DNA of 64,000 nt from Synechocystis sp. PCC 7338 (GTDB lineage: Bacteria > Cyanobacteriota > Cyanobacteriia > Cyanobacteriales > Microcystaceae): NCBI RefSeq assembly GCF_018282115.1, contig NZ_CP054306.1, positions 682,001 through 746,000 on the forward strand, written 5' to 3'. How positions within the stretch are numbered: position 1 is the first letter of the stretch; each line of letters opens with the position of its first letter. Under the pieces are notes generated by a model, which had not been told where the DNA came from, searched no databases, and saw nothing but the letters and a program-made list of their open reading frames with translations. The translations under genes and the position numbers were made by a program. This document shows positions 9,235-20,023 of the stretch, in pieces.

Positions 9235-12200
9235 ATGGATTCTAACCACTCCCTAGAAAATTTTCTCCGCAATGTCATTAATAAATTTCATCGGGCTTTG
9301 ACGTTGCGGGAAACCCTCCAGGTGATTGTGGAGGAAGCTCAGCTATTTTTAGGGGTGGACCGGGTAAAAGTTTATCAATTTGCAACTGACGGTAGTGGTG
9401 AAGTACTAGCAGAGGCGGTGGACAAAGCCATTTTGCCTTCCCTATTGGGGCTCCATTTCCCTGCAGACGACATTCCCCCCCACGCCAGGGAGGAGTTGGG
9501 TGTGCAACGAAAAATGATTGCAGTGGATGTGGCCCACCGTCGTAAAAGGTCCCATGATTTGTCTGGTCACATCAGCATCAGCACCATGGACTACCTGAAC
9601 ACCCGTTATATGGAAGTGGATAGTTGCCATATTCAATATCTTCTGACCATGGGGGTGCTATCTTCCCTCACGGTGCCCATCATGCAGGATCAACAACTGT
9701 GGGGCATTATGGCCATACACCACAGTAAGCCCCGGCGTTTCACAGAGCAGGAATGGGAAACCATGGCTCTCCTCAGTAAGGAGATTTCCCTGGCCATCAC
9801 CCAGTCCCAACTCAGTGAGCGAGTCCATCAGCAACAAATCCAAGAAGCTCTAGTCCAACGCCTAGAAAGCACTGTGGCCCAGTATGGCGATCGCCCGGAA
9901 ACATGGCAGTATGCGCTGCAGATAGTGGGGAAAGCCATGGAAGCGGATGGAGCAGTGCTCTACATTGCCCCGGATCTCACAGGGGCTTCGGCCCAGTATT
10001 ACCAATGGAATCTCAATTTTGATTGGGGAGAATGGCTGGAAACTGCCCTCTGGCAGGAGTTGATGCGGGGAAAACCAATGGCGGCGGAGCCCCCCACTCC
10101 AGTGCAGTCTCTTTGGGAAAAACCAAAATTTTTCACTAGTGTGAAACCCTCCCATACCAACAATTGTGTCCCCCAGGGCTACACCCTCAGTGAATTGGGC
10201 CAAAAGGGCAATTGGGACGCTCCGGCGGAGGCATTGGGTGCGGAAGATTTTCAATCTTTTTTGGTGGTGCCCCTGACGGCGGATCAGCAATGGGTGGGGG
10301 GACTAATCTTTCTACGCAAAGAACAATCTCTGGTGAAAAATTGGGCCGGGAAAAGAATAGTTGATCGCCGCAATATGTTGCCTCGCCTTTCCTTTGAAGC
10401 CTGGCAGGAAACCCAAAGGCTAATGCCCATTTGGGAAGAAGCAGAGCGCAAACTAGCCCAGGTGGCCGGCACCCAGCTTTATATGGCCATTACCCAACAG
10501 TTTGTCACCAGATTAATTACCCAACAAACGGCCTACGATCCCCTCACCCAATTGCCCAATTGGATTATTTTCAACCGGCAACTAACCCTGGCCCTGCTCG
10601 ATGCCCTCTACGAAGGCAAAATGGTAGGGGTTTTGGTCATTGCCATGGATAGATTCAAACGCATTAACGAAAGCTTTGGTCATAAAATTGGCGATAGCCT
10701 GTTGCAGGAGGTGGCCGATCGCCTTAAACAAAAAGTAGCTCCTCTGAGCGCCTACACCCCACTATTGTCCCGTTGGCACGGGGACGGTTTTACGGTTCTG
10801 CTGACCAAAATTAGTGATAAGCAAGAAATTATTCCCCTGTGCGAAACCCTACTGGGCACCTTCCAAGAGCCGTTTTTCATTGAAGGACAACCCATTTACC
10901 TCACCGCTAGCACGGGCATCAGCATGGCTCCCTACGATGGCGAAACTGCTGAATCTTTGCTCAAGTTTGCTGAGATTGCCCTGACTAGAGCTAAATGCCA
11001 GGGAAAAAATACCTATCAGTTTTATCTGCCCCAGGATTCTTCGCCGACGCTTGATCGCCTGACCTTGGAATCAGACCTGCGACGGGCATTGGTAAATGGG
11101 GAATTTGTGCTCTATTTTCAGCCCCAGGTGGCCCTGGATACGGGCAAATTGATGGGCATGGAAGCGTTGGTGCGTTGGCAACATCCCCGTCTGGGCCAGG
11201 TGGCCCCCGATGTATTTATTCCGTTGGCGGAGGAGTTGGGCTTAATTCATAACCTTGGACAATGGGTGCTGGAAATGGCCTGTGCCACCCACCAGCATTT
11301 TTACCGAGAAACGGGAAGGCGGTTACGCATGGCGGTCAATATTTCAGCCCGCCAGTTCCAGGACGATAAATGGCTCAATTCAGTTTTGGATTGTTTGGAA
11401 CACACGGCCATGCCACCGGAGGATCTGGAGTTAGAAATTACCGAAAGCTTGATGATGGAGGACATTAAGGGGACGGTGAAACTACTCCATCGTCTGCGGG
11501 AAGAGGGGGTACAAGTGGCGATCGATGATTTTGGCACCGGCTATTCTTCCCTGAGTATGCTCAAGCAACTGCCCATTCACCGTCTCAAAATCGATAAATC
11601 CTTTGTGGACGATTTACTTAATGAGGGGGCCGACACTGCCATTGTTCAATATGTGATCGATTTGGCTAAGGGTCTAAATTTAGAAATTGTGGCCGAAGGC
11701 ATTGAATCGGAAGCCCAACTGCAACGTCTCCGCAAAATGGGCTGTCACCTGGGCCAGGGCTATTTTGTTACCAGACCCCTGCCGGCAGAGGCCATGATGA
11801 CCTATCTGTTTTATCCCCAAATTCTTGATTTTGGCCCCACTCCAGCGGCGCCGCAAACGTCCGCATCCCCACCAGAATCGGATTCGGCCCAGGGTCAGGG
11901 AAGTATGGACGCCAAAGATCTCCCTTTACCCAATTCCCTCAACCGAGAAAATCCTTGGACGGAAAAACTGCACGACTACGTTTCCCTCAAGGAACGCCTA
12001 CAACAGCGCAATACCAAGGAAAAATTGGTGCTGAAAATCGCTAATAAGATCCGTTCTTCCCTTAATATCAACGATATTTTGGATTCCACTGTCACTGAAG
12101 TGAGGCAATTCTTAAACACTGACCGGGTGCTGTTATTTAAATTTAATTCCCGGTGGTCGGGGCGGGTGGTGATGGAATCCCGGAATGATTTTTGCCAATC

Positions 12201-13080
12201 GATCATTAATGAGGAAATTGACGACCCCTGTTTTAAGGGCCATTATCTGCGGCTTTACCGGGAAGGTAGAGTAAGGGCCGTGTCTGACATTGAAAAGGCT
12301 GACTTGGCGGAATGTCACAAGGAGTTACTGCGCCATTATCAGGTCAAGGCTAATTTGGTGGTGCCGGTGGTTTTTAATGAAAATCTTTGGGGTTTGCTCA
12401 TTGCCCACGAATGCAAAGCCCCCCGTTATTGGCAAGAAGAGGATCTGCAACTGTTGATGGAGTTGGCAACCCAGGTGGCGATCGCCATTCATCAGGGAGA
12501 GTTGTATGAACAACTGGAAACCGCCAACATCAGATTGCAACAAATTTCTTCCTTGGATGCCCTCACCCAGGTGGCTAATCGCTATCTATTTAATTCCACC
12601 CTGGAACGGGAATGGCAAAGATTACAACGGGTTAAGGAGCCCTTAGCCCTGCTACTTTGTGACGTGGATTTTTTCAAAGGTTTTAATGACAATTACGGCC
12701 ATCCCGCCGGCGATCGATGCCTGAAAAAAATTGCTAGTGTTATGGCCAAAGTGGCCAAAAGACCAACGGATTTAGTTGCCCGCTACGGGGGAGAAGAATT
12801 TGGCATCATCCTTTCCCAAACCGAACTCCAGGGAGCTATTCATGTGGCGGAAGCCCTCCAAACAGAAGTGGCTAACTTGGCCATTCCTCACACTGAATCC
12901 GACACCGGCTATGTCACCCTCAGTATTGGCATTGCTGTCTGCTTGCCCGATCGCCATGGCAGTCCCCACGCCCTGGTCAAAGCGGCGGATTTAGTCCTCT
13001 ATGAAGCGAAGGCCAATGGTCGAAATCAATGGCGGACCTACGAGGAGGCCCAATTACCCCCGGTTGAGGCAGAAGTGTAA
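9235..13080 (+). CDS. cph2: phytochrome-like photoreceptor Cph2 (GAF-GAF-GGDEF-EAL-GAF-GGDEF)
   Basis: 1281-residue bilin photoreceptor coupled to cyclic-di-GMP metabolism. Order: GAF1 with chromophore Cys131 in [11 protein letters not shown]2; a first GGDEF domain with a degenerate core (RWHGDGF); an EAL phosphodiesterase with [25 protein letters not shown] and AEGIE intact; a Pro/Ser linker; a third GAF with DDPCFKGHY, a DXCF-type bilin site; and a C-terminal GGDEF with intact YGGEEF. In PCC 6803 Cph2 (Sll0821) mediates light control of motility through c-di-GMP. The ATG at 9235 aligns with the known N-terminus ([17 protein letters not shown]); an upstream TTG at 9166 was rejected. Confidence 0.95.
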   Translation: MDSNHSLENFLRNVINKFHRALTLRETLQVIVEEAQLFLGVDRVKVYQFATDGSGEVLAEAVDKAILPSLLGLHFPADDIPPHAREELGVQRKMIAVDVAHRRKRSHDLSGHISISTMDYLNTRYMEVDSCHIQYLLTMGVLSSLTVPIMQDQQLWGIMAIHHSKPRRFTEQEWETMALLSKEISLAITQSQLSERVHQQQIQEALVQRLESTVAQYGDRPETWQYALQIVGKAMEADGAVLYIAPDLTGASAQYYQWNLNFDWGEWLETALWQELMRGKPMAAEPPTPVQSLWEKPKFFTSVKPSHTNNCVPQGYTLSELGQKGNWDAPAEALGAEDFQSFLVVPLTADQQWVGGLIFLRKEQSLVKNWAGKRIVDRRNMLPRLSFEAWQETQRLMPIWEEAERKLAQVAGTQLYMAITQQFVTRLITQQTAYDPLTQLPNWIIFNRQLTLALLDALYEGKMVGVLVIAMDRFKRINESFGHKIGDSLLQEVADRLKQKVAPLSAYTPLLSRWHGDGFTVLLTKISDKQEIIPLCETLLGTFQEPFFIEGQPIYLTASTGISMAPYDGETAESLLKFAEIALTRAKCQGKNTYQFYLPQDSSPTLDRLTLESDLRRALVNGEFVLYFQPQVALDTGKLMGMEALVRWQHPRLGQVAPDVFIPLAEELGLIHNLGQWVLEMACATHQHFYRETGRRLRMAVNISARQFQDDKWLNSVLDCLEHTAMPPEDLELEITESLMMEDIKGTVKLLHRLREEGVQVAIDDFGTGYSSLSMLKQLPIHRLKIDKSFVDDLLNEGADTAIVQYVIDLAKGLNLEIVAEGIESEAQLQRLRKMGCHLGQGYFVTRPLPAEAMMTYLFYPQILDFGPTPAAPQTSASPPESDSAQGQGSMDAKDLPLPNSLNRENPWTEKLHDYVSLKERLQQRNTKEKLVLKIANKIRSSLNINDILDSTVTEVRQFLNTDRVLLFKFNSRWSGRVVMESRNDFCQSIINEEIDDPCFKGHYLRLYREGRVRAVSDIEKADLAECHKELLRHYQVKANLVVPVVFNENLWGLLIAHECKAPRYWQEEDLQLLMELATQVAIAIHQGELYEQLETANIRLQQISSLDALTQVANRYLFNSTLEREWQRLQRVKEPLALLLCDVDFFKGFNDNYGHPAGDRCLKKIASVMAKVAKRPTDLVARYGGEEFGIILSQTELQGAIHVAEALQTEVANLAIPHTESDTGYVTLSIGIAVCLPDRHGSPHALVKAADLVLYEAKANGRNQWRTYEEAQLPPVEAEV

Positions 13081-13111
13081 CCAACCATAACTGACCTGCT
13101 TGCCGAAGCCA

Positions 13112-13555
13112 TCAAACAATAAAATTAATCCCTTCCCCCTGGGCCGCCTGCCAACTGCGGGCATCGTAATAGAGGTCGGCCAAAGTGATCGAATAGAGAG
13201 CTTTGATGAATTTTTGGTGCAATTGTCGCCACACACTCAGGGTGACCCAATCCTCTGCCAAAGTTTGGTCATTCCTATATTGGGGAAATGGTTCCAAACT
13301 TTCTTCTAGAGCTGCTAATATTTGCCCCAGGGAAATTTGGTCCGGGGCCTGGGCCAATTGATAACCTCCCCTCATCCCCCGATAGGCATTAACTATGCCC
13401 GCCCGTCGTAAGGTAATCAACAGTTTTTCCAAATAGGGCCCAGGAATATTCTGTCGCTCGGCGATCGCCTTCACCGAAGCAGGACCGTAGTCTGGTTGTA
13501 GAGCTAAATCCAGCAAGGCTTTAACACTGTAATGGCTTTTTGTTGTCAACTTCAT
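13112..13555 (-). CDS. Rrf2-family transcriptional regulator (IscR-like, no cysteine)
   Basis: 147 residues with the Rrf2 winged helix: SHYSVKALLDLA, then IPGPYLEKLLITLRRAGIVNAYRGMRGGYQLA. Homologue of Slr0846 of PCC 6803 by neighbourhood. No cysteine occurs anywhere in the sequence, so the classical three-Cys Fe-S site of IscR is absent and any cluster would need other ligands. The ATG at 13555 (MKLTTKSHYS) was chosen over an upstream start at 13588 because family members begin at this helix. Divergent from cyAbrB across 193 bp, so the two may share a control region. Confidence 0.88.
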   Translation of the reverse strand: MKLTTKSHYSVKALLDLALQPDYGPASVKAIAERQNIPGPYLEKLLITLRRAGIVNAYRGMRGGYQLAQAPDQISLGQILAALEESLEPFPQYRNDQTLAEDWVTLSVWRQLHQKFIKALYSITLADLYYDARSWQAAQGEGINFIV

Positions 13556-13748
13556 CCCTTTAGTATAGAAGCCATCCTTGCCCATCAACTATCCCATTAA
13601 ATTAACTATTTATTTAAATAAATTAGATAATTATTGCTAGAAACGTGTAATATAAGCAGGGTAGCAAGGGGAAAAAGAGTCCATTATTCCCTCGACTAAT
13701 CTCACCTTGCTTCCCAACCCTGATCAATCTCAATCACTGAAAACTTTA

Positions 13749-14138
13749 ATGGCTAAATCAAACGCAACCAAGCCCTTAACCGGCGAAGCATTGCTCGAGA
13801 AAGTTAAAGAATTAGGAGATCTTCCCAAAGAAGAGAAAGCCAAAATCTGCGGTTATGTAACTTCCACCAAAAAAGGCCTGCCTCGGGTCAATATGATGAA
13901 GTTCTACAACGCCTTAATGGATGCCCAAGGCATTGATTTAGATAGTTCTTCCTCTGGCCAAGGTCGGGGAGGGCGTTCCGCCAGTTACCGCATTAGCGTG
14001 CAATCCAATGGCAATCTTCTCATTGGCGCCGCCTACACTAAAAAAATGAGTCTCAACGTAGGAGATGAATTTGAAATTACCCTCGGCCGCAAACATATTC
14101 ACCTCAAGCAGGTAGGGGCCGACGACGAGGAAGAGTAA
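13749..14138 (+). CDS. cyanobacterial AbrB-family transcription factor (cyAbrB2-like)
   Basis: 129 residues. The N-terminal half (TGEALLEKVKELGDLPKEEK, then AKICGYVTSTKKGLPRVN) and a C-terminal AbrB-like segment (LLIGAAYTKKMSLNVGDEFE) are typical of the cyAbrB family, which regulates carbon and nitrogen metabolism genes and binds DNA broadly. In PCC 6803 the gene next to cph2 is sll0822, cyAbrB2. The ATG at 13749 was preferred over a TTG at 13707. Confidence 0.9.
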   Translation: MAKSNATKPLTGEALLEKVKELGDLPKEEKAKICGYVTSTKKGLPRVNMMKFYNALMDAQGIDLDSSSSGQGRGGRSASYRISVQSNGNLLIGAAYTKKMSLNVGDEFEITLGRKHIHLKQVGADDEEE

Positions 14139-14304
14139 GGTTAATTTCCTGGAGCTAATGGGGGGTAGAATTTAAGGAGGACATCTTCCTGTAATTCCCC
14201 ATTAACTTGCGGGCATTTGCAGGGGCCAGGCAGAAAAATTATTGTCAGTGGCCCTTTGGTAATGGGAAGTTCATGCCCCTTTTGCTAAGTTAACCTCCCT
14301 TACC

Positions 14305-15042
14305 ATGAAAATTACTTTTAAAGTGCAACGACAGCAGGGCAACGGCGATCGCCATTGGCAGAATTATGCATTGGAGGTTGATGCCCAGACCACCGTCCTA
14401 GACTGTTTGAATCAAATTAAATGGCAACAGGATGGTAGTCTCGCCTTTCGCAAAAACTGTCGCAATGCCATCTGTGGTAGCTGTACTCTGCGGGTTAATG
14501 ATCGCCCAGTATTGGCCTGTAAAGAAAGCATTAAAAATTTAGAACAGTGGCTCACCGATAGTAACCAGGAAAATACCGGCATTTTCACCATTAGTCCCCT
14601 GGGGAATTTACCTGTCATTAAGGATTTGGTGGTGAATATGGACGAATTTTTTGCCGGCTTGGATGCGGTTTATCCCTACCTAATCAATAAGCGTCAAGGG
14701 GAAAACGACTCGGAATTTCGCCAGTCACCGGAGCAACGGGCCGCCCTCAATGATGTGAGTAACTGTGTGCTTTGTGGGGTTTGCTATTCTGACTGCGACG
14801 CCAAAAAGAAAAATGACAATTTTGTTGGCCCCCATGCCTTGGCCAAGGCCCACCGTTTAGTTTTGGATAATCGGGATATGGCCAGTAAGGCCCGGCTTGA
14901 AGCCCTAGGAAAAGATAAACAAGGGGTGTGGGGGTGTAACAACTGTCGGATGTGTAGTGATTCTTGCCCCACCGGAGTGGCTCCCCTTTCCCAAATTGAA
15001 GCTTTAAAAGTTCGTTTATTTGACCTCATGGATCATCTTTAA
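14305..15042 (+). CDS. sdhB: succinate dehydrogenase/fumarate reductase iron-sulfur subunit
   Basis: 245-residue Fe-S protein. The N-terminal [2Fe-2S] ligands are in KNCRNAICGSCTLRV...VLAC; the two C-terminal ferredoxin-type motifs are CVLCGVCYSDC and CNNCRMCSDSCPTG. It transfers electrons from the flavin subunit to quinone in the thylakoid/respiratory chain. No flavin subunit or membrane anchor is adjacent, as is usual for cyanobacteria, where sdh genes are scattered. Confidence 0.93.
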   Translation: MKITFKVQRQQGNGDRHWQNYALEVDAQTTVLDCLNQIKWQQDGSLAFRKNCRNAICGSCTLRVNDRPVLACKESIKNLEQWLTDSNQENTGIFTISPLGNLPVIKDLVVNMDEFFAGLDAVYPYLINKRQGENDSEFRQSPEQRAALNDVSNCVLCGVCYSDCDAKKKNDNFVGPHALAKAHRLVLDNRDMASKARLEALGKDKQGVWGCNNCRMCSDSCPTGVAPLSQIEALKVRLFDLMDHL

Positions 15043-15062
15043 GACACAGTAATCCCCAAGCG

Positions 15063-15635
15063 CTATTCAGAAATTAGTTCGGGGGTTTCTGTTACCGGTG
15101 CATAGTCTTCACCGTGGAGCACAAAGGGTAAACCCGCCCCAGCCAGACCCTTTTGGATGTGATTGGGAGTCTGCCCAAAAATAATGAATAGGGGACAAAT
15201 TTCCTCTGCCGCTTCGCTGAACATGTGTTTTTCCTGGGGGGGCATCAGCCATTCATAGTCCTGGTCTAGGTAAATTTGACTCCGGCGCCAACGACTGAGC
15301 AGATCGGAAAAATTTTCTTCTGGGCGGTGAATGAAAACCAAGATTTCTGAGCCTAATTTCACCTGCCATTCTGGATCACACATTAAAATCGCCAGGTCAC
15401 AGGGAATTACCTTCGCTAAGGGAGTGGTTTGTCGGCCTCCTTGGTGAGCATCATTGAGGGGCAGATAACGCAAACGAACAATGGGCAAGGGAATGGTGAT
15501 AATACTTTGTTCGGGTCGCCGTAAACTGGGCAATTTTTCCAGGTAGGGTCGATATTGGCGCAACAGGGCGATCGCCCCTTCCCTATCGGTGAAATCTGCT
15601 AAGAGGGCATCGTAATCATTTTTTTTACCGGACAC
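15063..15635 (-). CDS. conserved hypothetical protein
   Basis: 190 residues, not recognised. No transmembrane segment or signal peptide is seen; the centre (KVIPCDLAILMCDPEWQVKLG) suggests a compact alpha/beta fold. The GTG start at 15635 has a strong ribosome-binding site (CAGGAGGTG, seven bases upstream), which fixes it. Convergent with sdhB, 20 bp apart. Possibly the Slr0845 homologue from neighbourhood; no function is implied. Confidence 0.75.
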   Translation of the reverse strand: MSGKKNDYDALLADFTDREGAIALLRQYRPYLEKLPSLRRPEQSIITIPLPIVRLRYLPLNDAHQGGRQTTPLAKVIPCDLAILMCDPEWQVKLGSEILVFIHRPEENFSDLLSRWRRSQIYLDQDYEWLMPPQEKHMFSEAAEEICPLFIIFGQTPNHIQKGLAGAGLPFVLHGEDYAPVTETPELISE

Positions 15636-15847
15636 GGAATCAACACCTCCTGTTTAGAATCTCGGCTTACCCCATTTTAACGGTGGTTAGTTGCCGCCCT
15701 ATGGGTTGAGTAGCGCAGCTAACTTTTGGACTAAGCTTTGCAATGACAGAAGTGGGAACGGCAACAAGACAAAAGTTTTATTAAGCAAGGTTCTGTTTTT
15801 AGATAGCTGGGTTACCATGGCGGAAACTGCGTTGGAGCAACAAAACC

Positions 15848-16066
15848 GTGTCTGACCATACCGCCCAGATCAATGACCTCTGCCAAGCGTTGGAAACCCT
15901 AGACCAAGCGGAAACGGTGCAAGGAGCAGAATACCGGGAACAAGCCCAGGCTTTCTTGGCTAATTCTTCCGTCGCCCTACGGCTCAAAACGGCGATCGCC
16001 GATCTGTTGATGCAGGCCAATCAACGTTTAGTGCTCAAAACTGTCCAAGGGGAAGACAGCTACTAA
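15848..16066 (+). CDS. small conserved hypothetical protein
   Basis: 72 residues from a GTG start (SDHTAQINDLCQALETLDQA). Predicted soluble and helical, with heptad-like Leu/Ala spacing. It probably corresponds to a small gene between slr0845 and ndhF in PCC 6803. A 73-residue frame on the opposite strand (15799-16020) overlaps it and was judged a shadow because the plus-strand product has more natural composition. Function unknown. Confidence 0.55.
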   Translation: MSDHTAQINDLCQALETLDQAETVQGAEYREQAQAFLANSSVALRLKTAIADLLMQANQRLVLKTVQGEDSY

Positions 16067-16229
16067 AAATTTCAGGTTTTCGCTTAGGAACCCTAGGTTT
16101 GCCTGCCGAATTTTAGGCCAGAAAAAACCATCTGGTCATGGCAACCAAATGGTAGAGGCAAGATTGTCCCGGAAGACTTACCCCATTTTCTGGGGGAGAC
16201 AGGAAAAAACTCTCTCCCCGGTGGTAGGC

Positions 16230-18275
16230 CTAGGTGAGGCTAAAAACGATCACAAAGCCCAACACCGCTCCGAACACAATGAGGGCATAGAATTGGGCCC
16301 GACCATTTTCCAGATACTTTAAACCCTCCCCACTAACCAGGGTAACCAGACCAGTGAGGTTGACTGCCCCGTCAATTACTTTGTAGTCCACCTCCATAAT
16401 TTGGCGGGCTAACCGACGGGAACCTTGGACAAACAATTTGTCGTAAAAGTCGTCGAAGTACCATTTGTTTAGAGATAGTTGGTACAAAGAGGGAAACTTT
16501 TCTGCCAACACTTTGGGGTCGAGTTTGTGTTTCCAATACATTAGGGAAGCCACGGTGATACCAATTAAAGCAATACCAATGGAATTGCCGGCCATGATGT
16601 AAAATTCGCCCCATTCAAATTCAGCGGCGTGTTTCACCACTTCTCCCGGTGCATGGATAAAGGCTTCAAATTGGTTGGCCCAGGGTCGTCCCAAGAGACC
16701 AATGAGGACTGAAGGAACAGCCAAGGCCATCAGGGGAAAGGTCATGGTCAGGGGAGATTCATGGGGGTCACTGCTGTGCCCATGGTCGTCATGCCCTGCC
16801 TCATGGTCTAATTCCTTCACGTTCATGGCTCCCGGCCCAAAGTTGGGCAGTAAACCGTAAAAGCGTAGAACCCCATCTTTGGCTTCCTGGTCATTGCCCC
16901 GAAAACCCCCTTCAAAGGTCATGAAATACATCCGGAACATGTAAAAAGCGGTCATGCCGGCGGTGGCCCAACCCACAAACCAGAGCAGAGGATTGGCTTG
17001 GAAAGCGAGGCCGAGAATTTCGTCCTTAGACCAGAAGCCCGCAAAGGGAGGAATGCCACAAATAGCCAAAGTTCCAATCAGGAAACAGGTGGCTGTGATG
17101 GGCATATATTTCCTTAACCCTCCCATAATGCGCATATCCTGGGCCAGAATTGGATCGTGGCCCACTACCCCTTCCATGCCGTGAATGACGGAACCGGAGC
17201 AGAGGAACAGCATCGCTTTGAAATAGGCGTGGGTCATGAGGTGGAATAACCCGGCGGAATAGGCCCCAATGCCCATGGCCATAACCATATAACCCAACTG
17301 GGAAATGGTGGAATAGGCTAAGCCCTTTTTGATGTCGTTCTGGGTTAAAGCAATGGTGGCCCCCAGGAAGGCGGTGAAACAACCGGTGAAGGCAATGGTA
17401 TTCATCACTACCGGAATCGGTTCAAACACTGGATACATGCGGGCAACGAGAAATACTCCCGCCGCTACCATGGTGGCCGCATGGATCAAAGCAGAAATGG
17501 GGGTGGGCCCTTCCATGGCGTCCGGTAACCAGACATGGAGAGGAAATTGGGCCGATTTGGCCACGGGGCCGAGGAAAACCAAAATGGCCAGAATGGCGGC
17601 GATCGCCCCGCTGAGCACACCGGAGGAAACTAAACTTTCCAGGTGTTCCCCAATGGTGCCAAAGTCAAAACTGCCGGTGGCCCAGTAGAGCCCAAGGATA
17701 CCTAGTAATAGGCCAAAATCCCCCACTCGGTTGGTGACAAAAGCTTTTTGACAAGCGTCAGCAGCGGCTTTGCGGTCATACCAAAAACCGATCAGCAGAT
17801 AGGAACACATCCCCACCAATTCCCAAAAAATATAAACCTGCACCAAATTGGGGCTAATCACCAACCCCAGCATGGAGGAGGCAAAAAGGCTGAGATAGGC
17901 ATAAAACCTCACATAACCCGGATCGTGGGCCATGTAGCCATCGGTGTAGATCATCACCAGCAGGGCCACGGAGGTTACAATCACCAGCATTAAAGCACTG
18001 AGGTGATCGATCACATAACCCATTTCCAAATGGAAACTCCCCGCCGATGCCCATTCGATCATTTGGGAATAGCTGGCATGGCCTTGGATTTGATCCCAGA
18101 GCAAAGCCCCAGACATTACCAATGCAGCCCCTAAACAGGAAATGATGAAAACAGCGTTGATTTGCCGTAGTTTATTGGTTGCTTGATTGAAAGAAATGAG
18201 GCCAATGCCAACTACCGTTGCGCCAAATAGGGGCAGGACGGGAATTAGCCAGGCTAATTGATAGAGTAGTTCCAT
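16230..18275 (-). CDS. ndhF: NAD(P)H-quinone oxidoreductase subunit 5 (NdhF1-type)
   Basis: 681-residue polytopic membrane subunit of the thylakoid NDH-1 complex, proton-pumping and antiporter-like. The first half contains many membrane helices and the family segment HVWLPDAMEGPTPISALIHA, with conserved TM residues in VGMCSYLLIGFWY. A His/Asp-rich loop (HEAGHDDHGHSSDPHES) lies near residues 492-508. The sequence and length fit the NdhF1 form of respiratory and cyclic electron flow complexes; the CO2-uptake forms NdhF3/F4 are less likely. In PCC 6803 this position is slr0844. Confidence 0.93.
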   Translation of the reverse strand: MELLYQLAWLIPVLPLFGATVVGIGLISFNQATNKLRQINAVFIISCLGAALVMSGALLWDQIQGHASYSQMIEWASAGSFHLEMGYVIDHLSALMLVIVTSVALLVMIYTDGYMAHDPGYVRFYAYLSLFASSMLGLVISPNLVQVYIFWELVGMCSYLLIGFWYDRKAAADACQKAFVTNRVGDFGLLLGILGLYWATGSFDFGTIGEHLESLVSSGVLSGAIAAILAILVFLGPVAKSAQFPLHVWLPDAMEGPTPISALIHAATMVAAGVFLVARMYPVFEPIPVVMNTIAFTGCFTAFLGATIALTQNDIKKGLAYSTISQLGYMVMAMGIGAYSAGLFHLMTHAYFKAMLFLCSGSVIHGMEGVVGHDPILAQDMRIMGGLRKYMPITATCFLIGTLAICGIPPFAGFWSKDEILGLAFQANPLLWFVGWATAGMTAFYMFRMYFMTFEGGFRGNDQEAKDGVLRFYGLLPNFGPGAMNVKELDHEAGHDDHGHSSDPHESPLTMTFPLMALAVPSVLIGLLGRPWANQFEAFIHAPGEVVKHAAEFEWGEFYIMAGNSIGIALIGITVASLMYWKHKLDPKVLAEKFPSLYQLSLNKWYFDDFYDKLFVQGSRRLARQIMEVDYKVIDGAVNLTGLVTLVSGEGLKYLENGRAQFYALIVFGAVLGFVIVFSLT

Positions 18276-18393
18276 CTTGAAACCTTGGTTAACGAAGTTG
18301 CCTATATGTTATTGATACCGCGTTCATTGTTGCACGGAGCGTTATTTTTGCCGCATTTCGCTGTCAGGGTAAGCTAGTTTTCACTCAAAAAAG

Positions 18394-18642
18394 TTAGGTT
18401 GGGACTAATTCATTGGGGCGCAAACGGCTCCATTTACCCATTTCTTGTAAAAAACTGTCGCAACCTACCACATCCCATTCCATTTCGATGCCATGGTCGG
18501 GGGTACGAATATTGACGTTGATAGAAGGGTTGACCGGATCAAAATCCGGGCGATCGCTCAAATGGGGTTGTTGATGTTGATGTTCCACTGCATGGTAGGT
18601 TACACAGCGGTCTACGTAATGGCAGTTCACACAAATACACAT
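18394..18642 (-). CDS. ycf34: Ycf34 family Fe-S binding protein
   Basis: 82 residues starting MCICVNCHYVDRCVTYHAVE. The N-terminal CxCxxC plus a downstream Cys is the Ycf34 hallmark, and a later Cys lies in VVGCDSFL. Ycf34 is conserved in cyanobacteria and red-algal plastids and has been linked to Fe-S binding and photosynthetic electron transport. The ATG at 18642 was chosen over a TTG four codons upstream because the family begins at MCIC. Confidence 0.92.
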   Translation of the reverse strand: MCICVNCHYVDRCVTYHAVEHQHQQPHLSDRPDFDPVNPSINVNIRTPDHGIEMEWDVVGCDSFLQEMGKWSRLRPNELVPT

Positions 18643-18738
18643 GGTAAACCTCAATTTTTGCCTATTTTTCGCTACTCTAGCTTAGACTGATGGATTGTGC
18701 CGCCATTGAAAACTGTCCTGGGGTAACGGTTATTGATT

Positions 18739-20001
18739 ATGCTTTGTCCTGTGAGCCACCTGGCTGATTTACGTCAACAGGTTCCCTTTGATCTGGCTCT
18801 ACTTCCTTCCCAGGCTTGTTTGGTCGGTGGTGCAGTGCGGGATGCCCTACTGGGTAGACGGCGGGAATATTTGGATTGGGATTTTGTGGTACCCAGTGGG
18901 GCCATTGAAACGGCCTCGGCGATCGCCAGTCAATATCGAGCTGGTTTTGTGGTGTTGGATAAGGCCCGACAGATCGCTCGGGTGGTGTTTGCCCATGGCA
19001 CGGTGGATTTTGCCCAACAGGAAGGAAAAAGTTTAGAACAGGATTTGGCCCGCAGGGATTTCACCGTTAATGCCATCGCCTATAACTTCCAGCAAAATCG
19101 ACTCATTGATCCGTTGGCGGGGGTGGGGGATTTACAACGGGGCGAGCTAAAAATGGTGGCGGCGGTAAATTTAGCTGATGATCCTTTGCGGTTACTGCGG
19201 GCCTATCGTCAGGCGGCCCAGTTGCAATTTGCCCTCGAACCAGCGACTAGAATCGTTTTACAACAGTTAGCGCCCCGGATTAAAACAGTGGCGGCGGAGA
19301 GAGTACAAGCAGAATTTAATTATTTACTCGGCAGTCCCCGGGGTAGTCAGTGGTTACTGGCTGCTTGGCAGGATGGCATGTTAGCCCATTGGTTTCCCCA
19401 CGCTAACCTCAGTTCTCTCAACGCTGTGGGTTGCATTGATTTGGCGATCGCCGCCATCAAAAACCAGTTAACTTTACTAGAACGTCAACAATTTTTTCAA
19501 GCATTGGGTAAAAAGGGCATTGCCATTGCTAAGTTGGCCAGTTTGGTCTGCGCCGATGCGAAAACCGCTGAAGGGGAATTGCAACGGTTGAAATATTCCC
19601 GCCATGAACTGCGCTCCGTGCAGGCCATTTTGCAGACCTATCCCCAGTTAGGTTGTTTAGAAGCTAGCCCCACCGTGCGGCAACTCTACTTTTTCTTTGC
19701 TGAATTGGGCAAATATCTCCCCCATTTTGTTCTCTATGCCCTGGCCCACTGCCCCCACGATTACCACAGTTTTATCTTTGAACTTTTAGCCCACTACCTC
19801 GACCCCGGCGATCGCCTGGCCCATCCCCAACCGTTAATTACTGGTAAGGATTTAATTGACAAGTTGTACATTAAACCCAGTCCTTTGATTGGCCAACTGC
19901 TGACGGAAATTAACATTGCCCACATCGAAGGGAAAATTAGTGACGAACACGAAGCGTTAATGTATGTCCAAGAACTGAGACAATGTTTAAAAAGTTCTTG
20001 A
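18739..20001 (+). CDS. tRNA nucleotidyltransferase / poly(A) polymerase family protein
   Basis: 420-residue class II nucleotidyltransferase. The catalytic head has LVGGAVRDALLGR (GG plus RRD-like motif), YLDWDFVV with the paired catalytic Asp residues, and RRDFTVNAIAYN. The C-terminal half is helical and RNA-binding. Homologue of Sll0825, annotated as poly(A) polymerase in PCC 6803. In cyanobacteria two such genes often split A-adding and CC-adding roles, and which role applies here cannot be told from sequence alone. The ATG at 18739 was chosen over a TTG at 18733. Confidence 0.88.
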   Translation: MLCPVSHLADLRQQVPFDLALLPSQACLVGGAVRDALLGRRREYLDWDFVVPSGAIETASAIASQYRAGFVVLDKARQIARVVFAHGTVDFAQQEGKSLEQDLARRDFTVNAIAYNFQQNRLIDPLAGVGDLQRGELKMVAAVNLADDPLRLLRAYRQAAQLQFALEPATRIVLQQLAPRIKTVAAERVQAEFNYLLGSPRGSQWLLAAWQDGMLAHWFPHANLSSLNAVGCIDLAIAAIKNQLTLLERQQFFQALGKKGIAIAKLASLVCADAKTAEGELQRLKYSRHELRSVQAILQTYPQLGCLEASPTVRQLYFFFAELGKYLPHFVLYALAHCPHDYHSFIFELLAHYLDPGDRLAHPQPLITGKDLIDKLYIKPSPLIGQLLTEINIAHIEGKISDEHEALMYVQELRQCLKSS

Positions 20002-20023
20002 CAAGTCTCTGGAACATAAGAGT

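Noticed and set aside
15799-16020. 73-codon minus-strand frame opposite the small gene at 15848
   Set aside because: Trp/Arg/Ser-rich shadow composition; the plus-strand frame is more protein-like.
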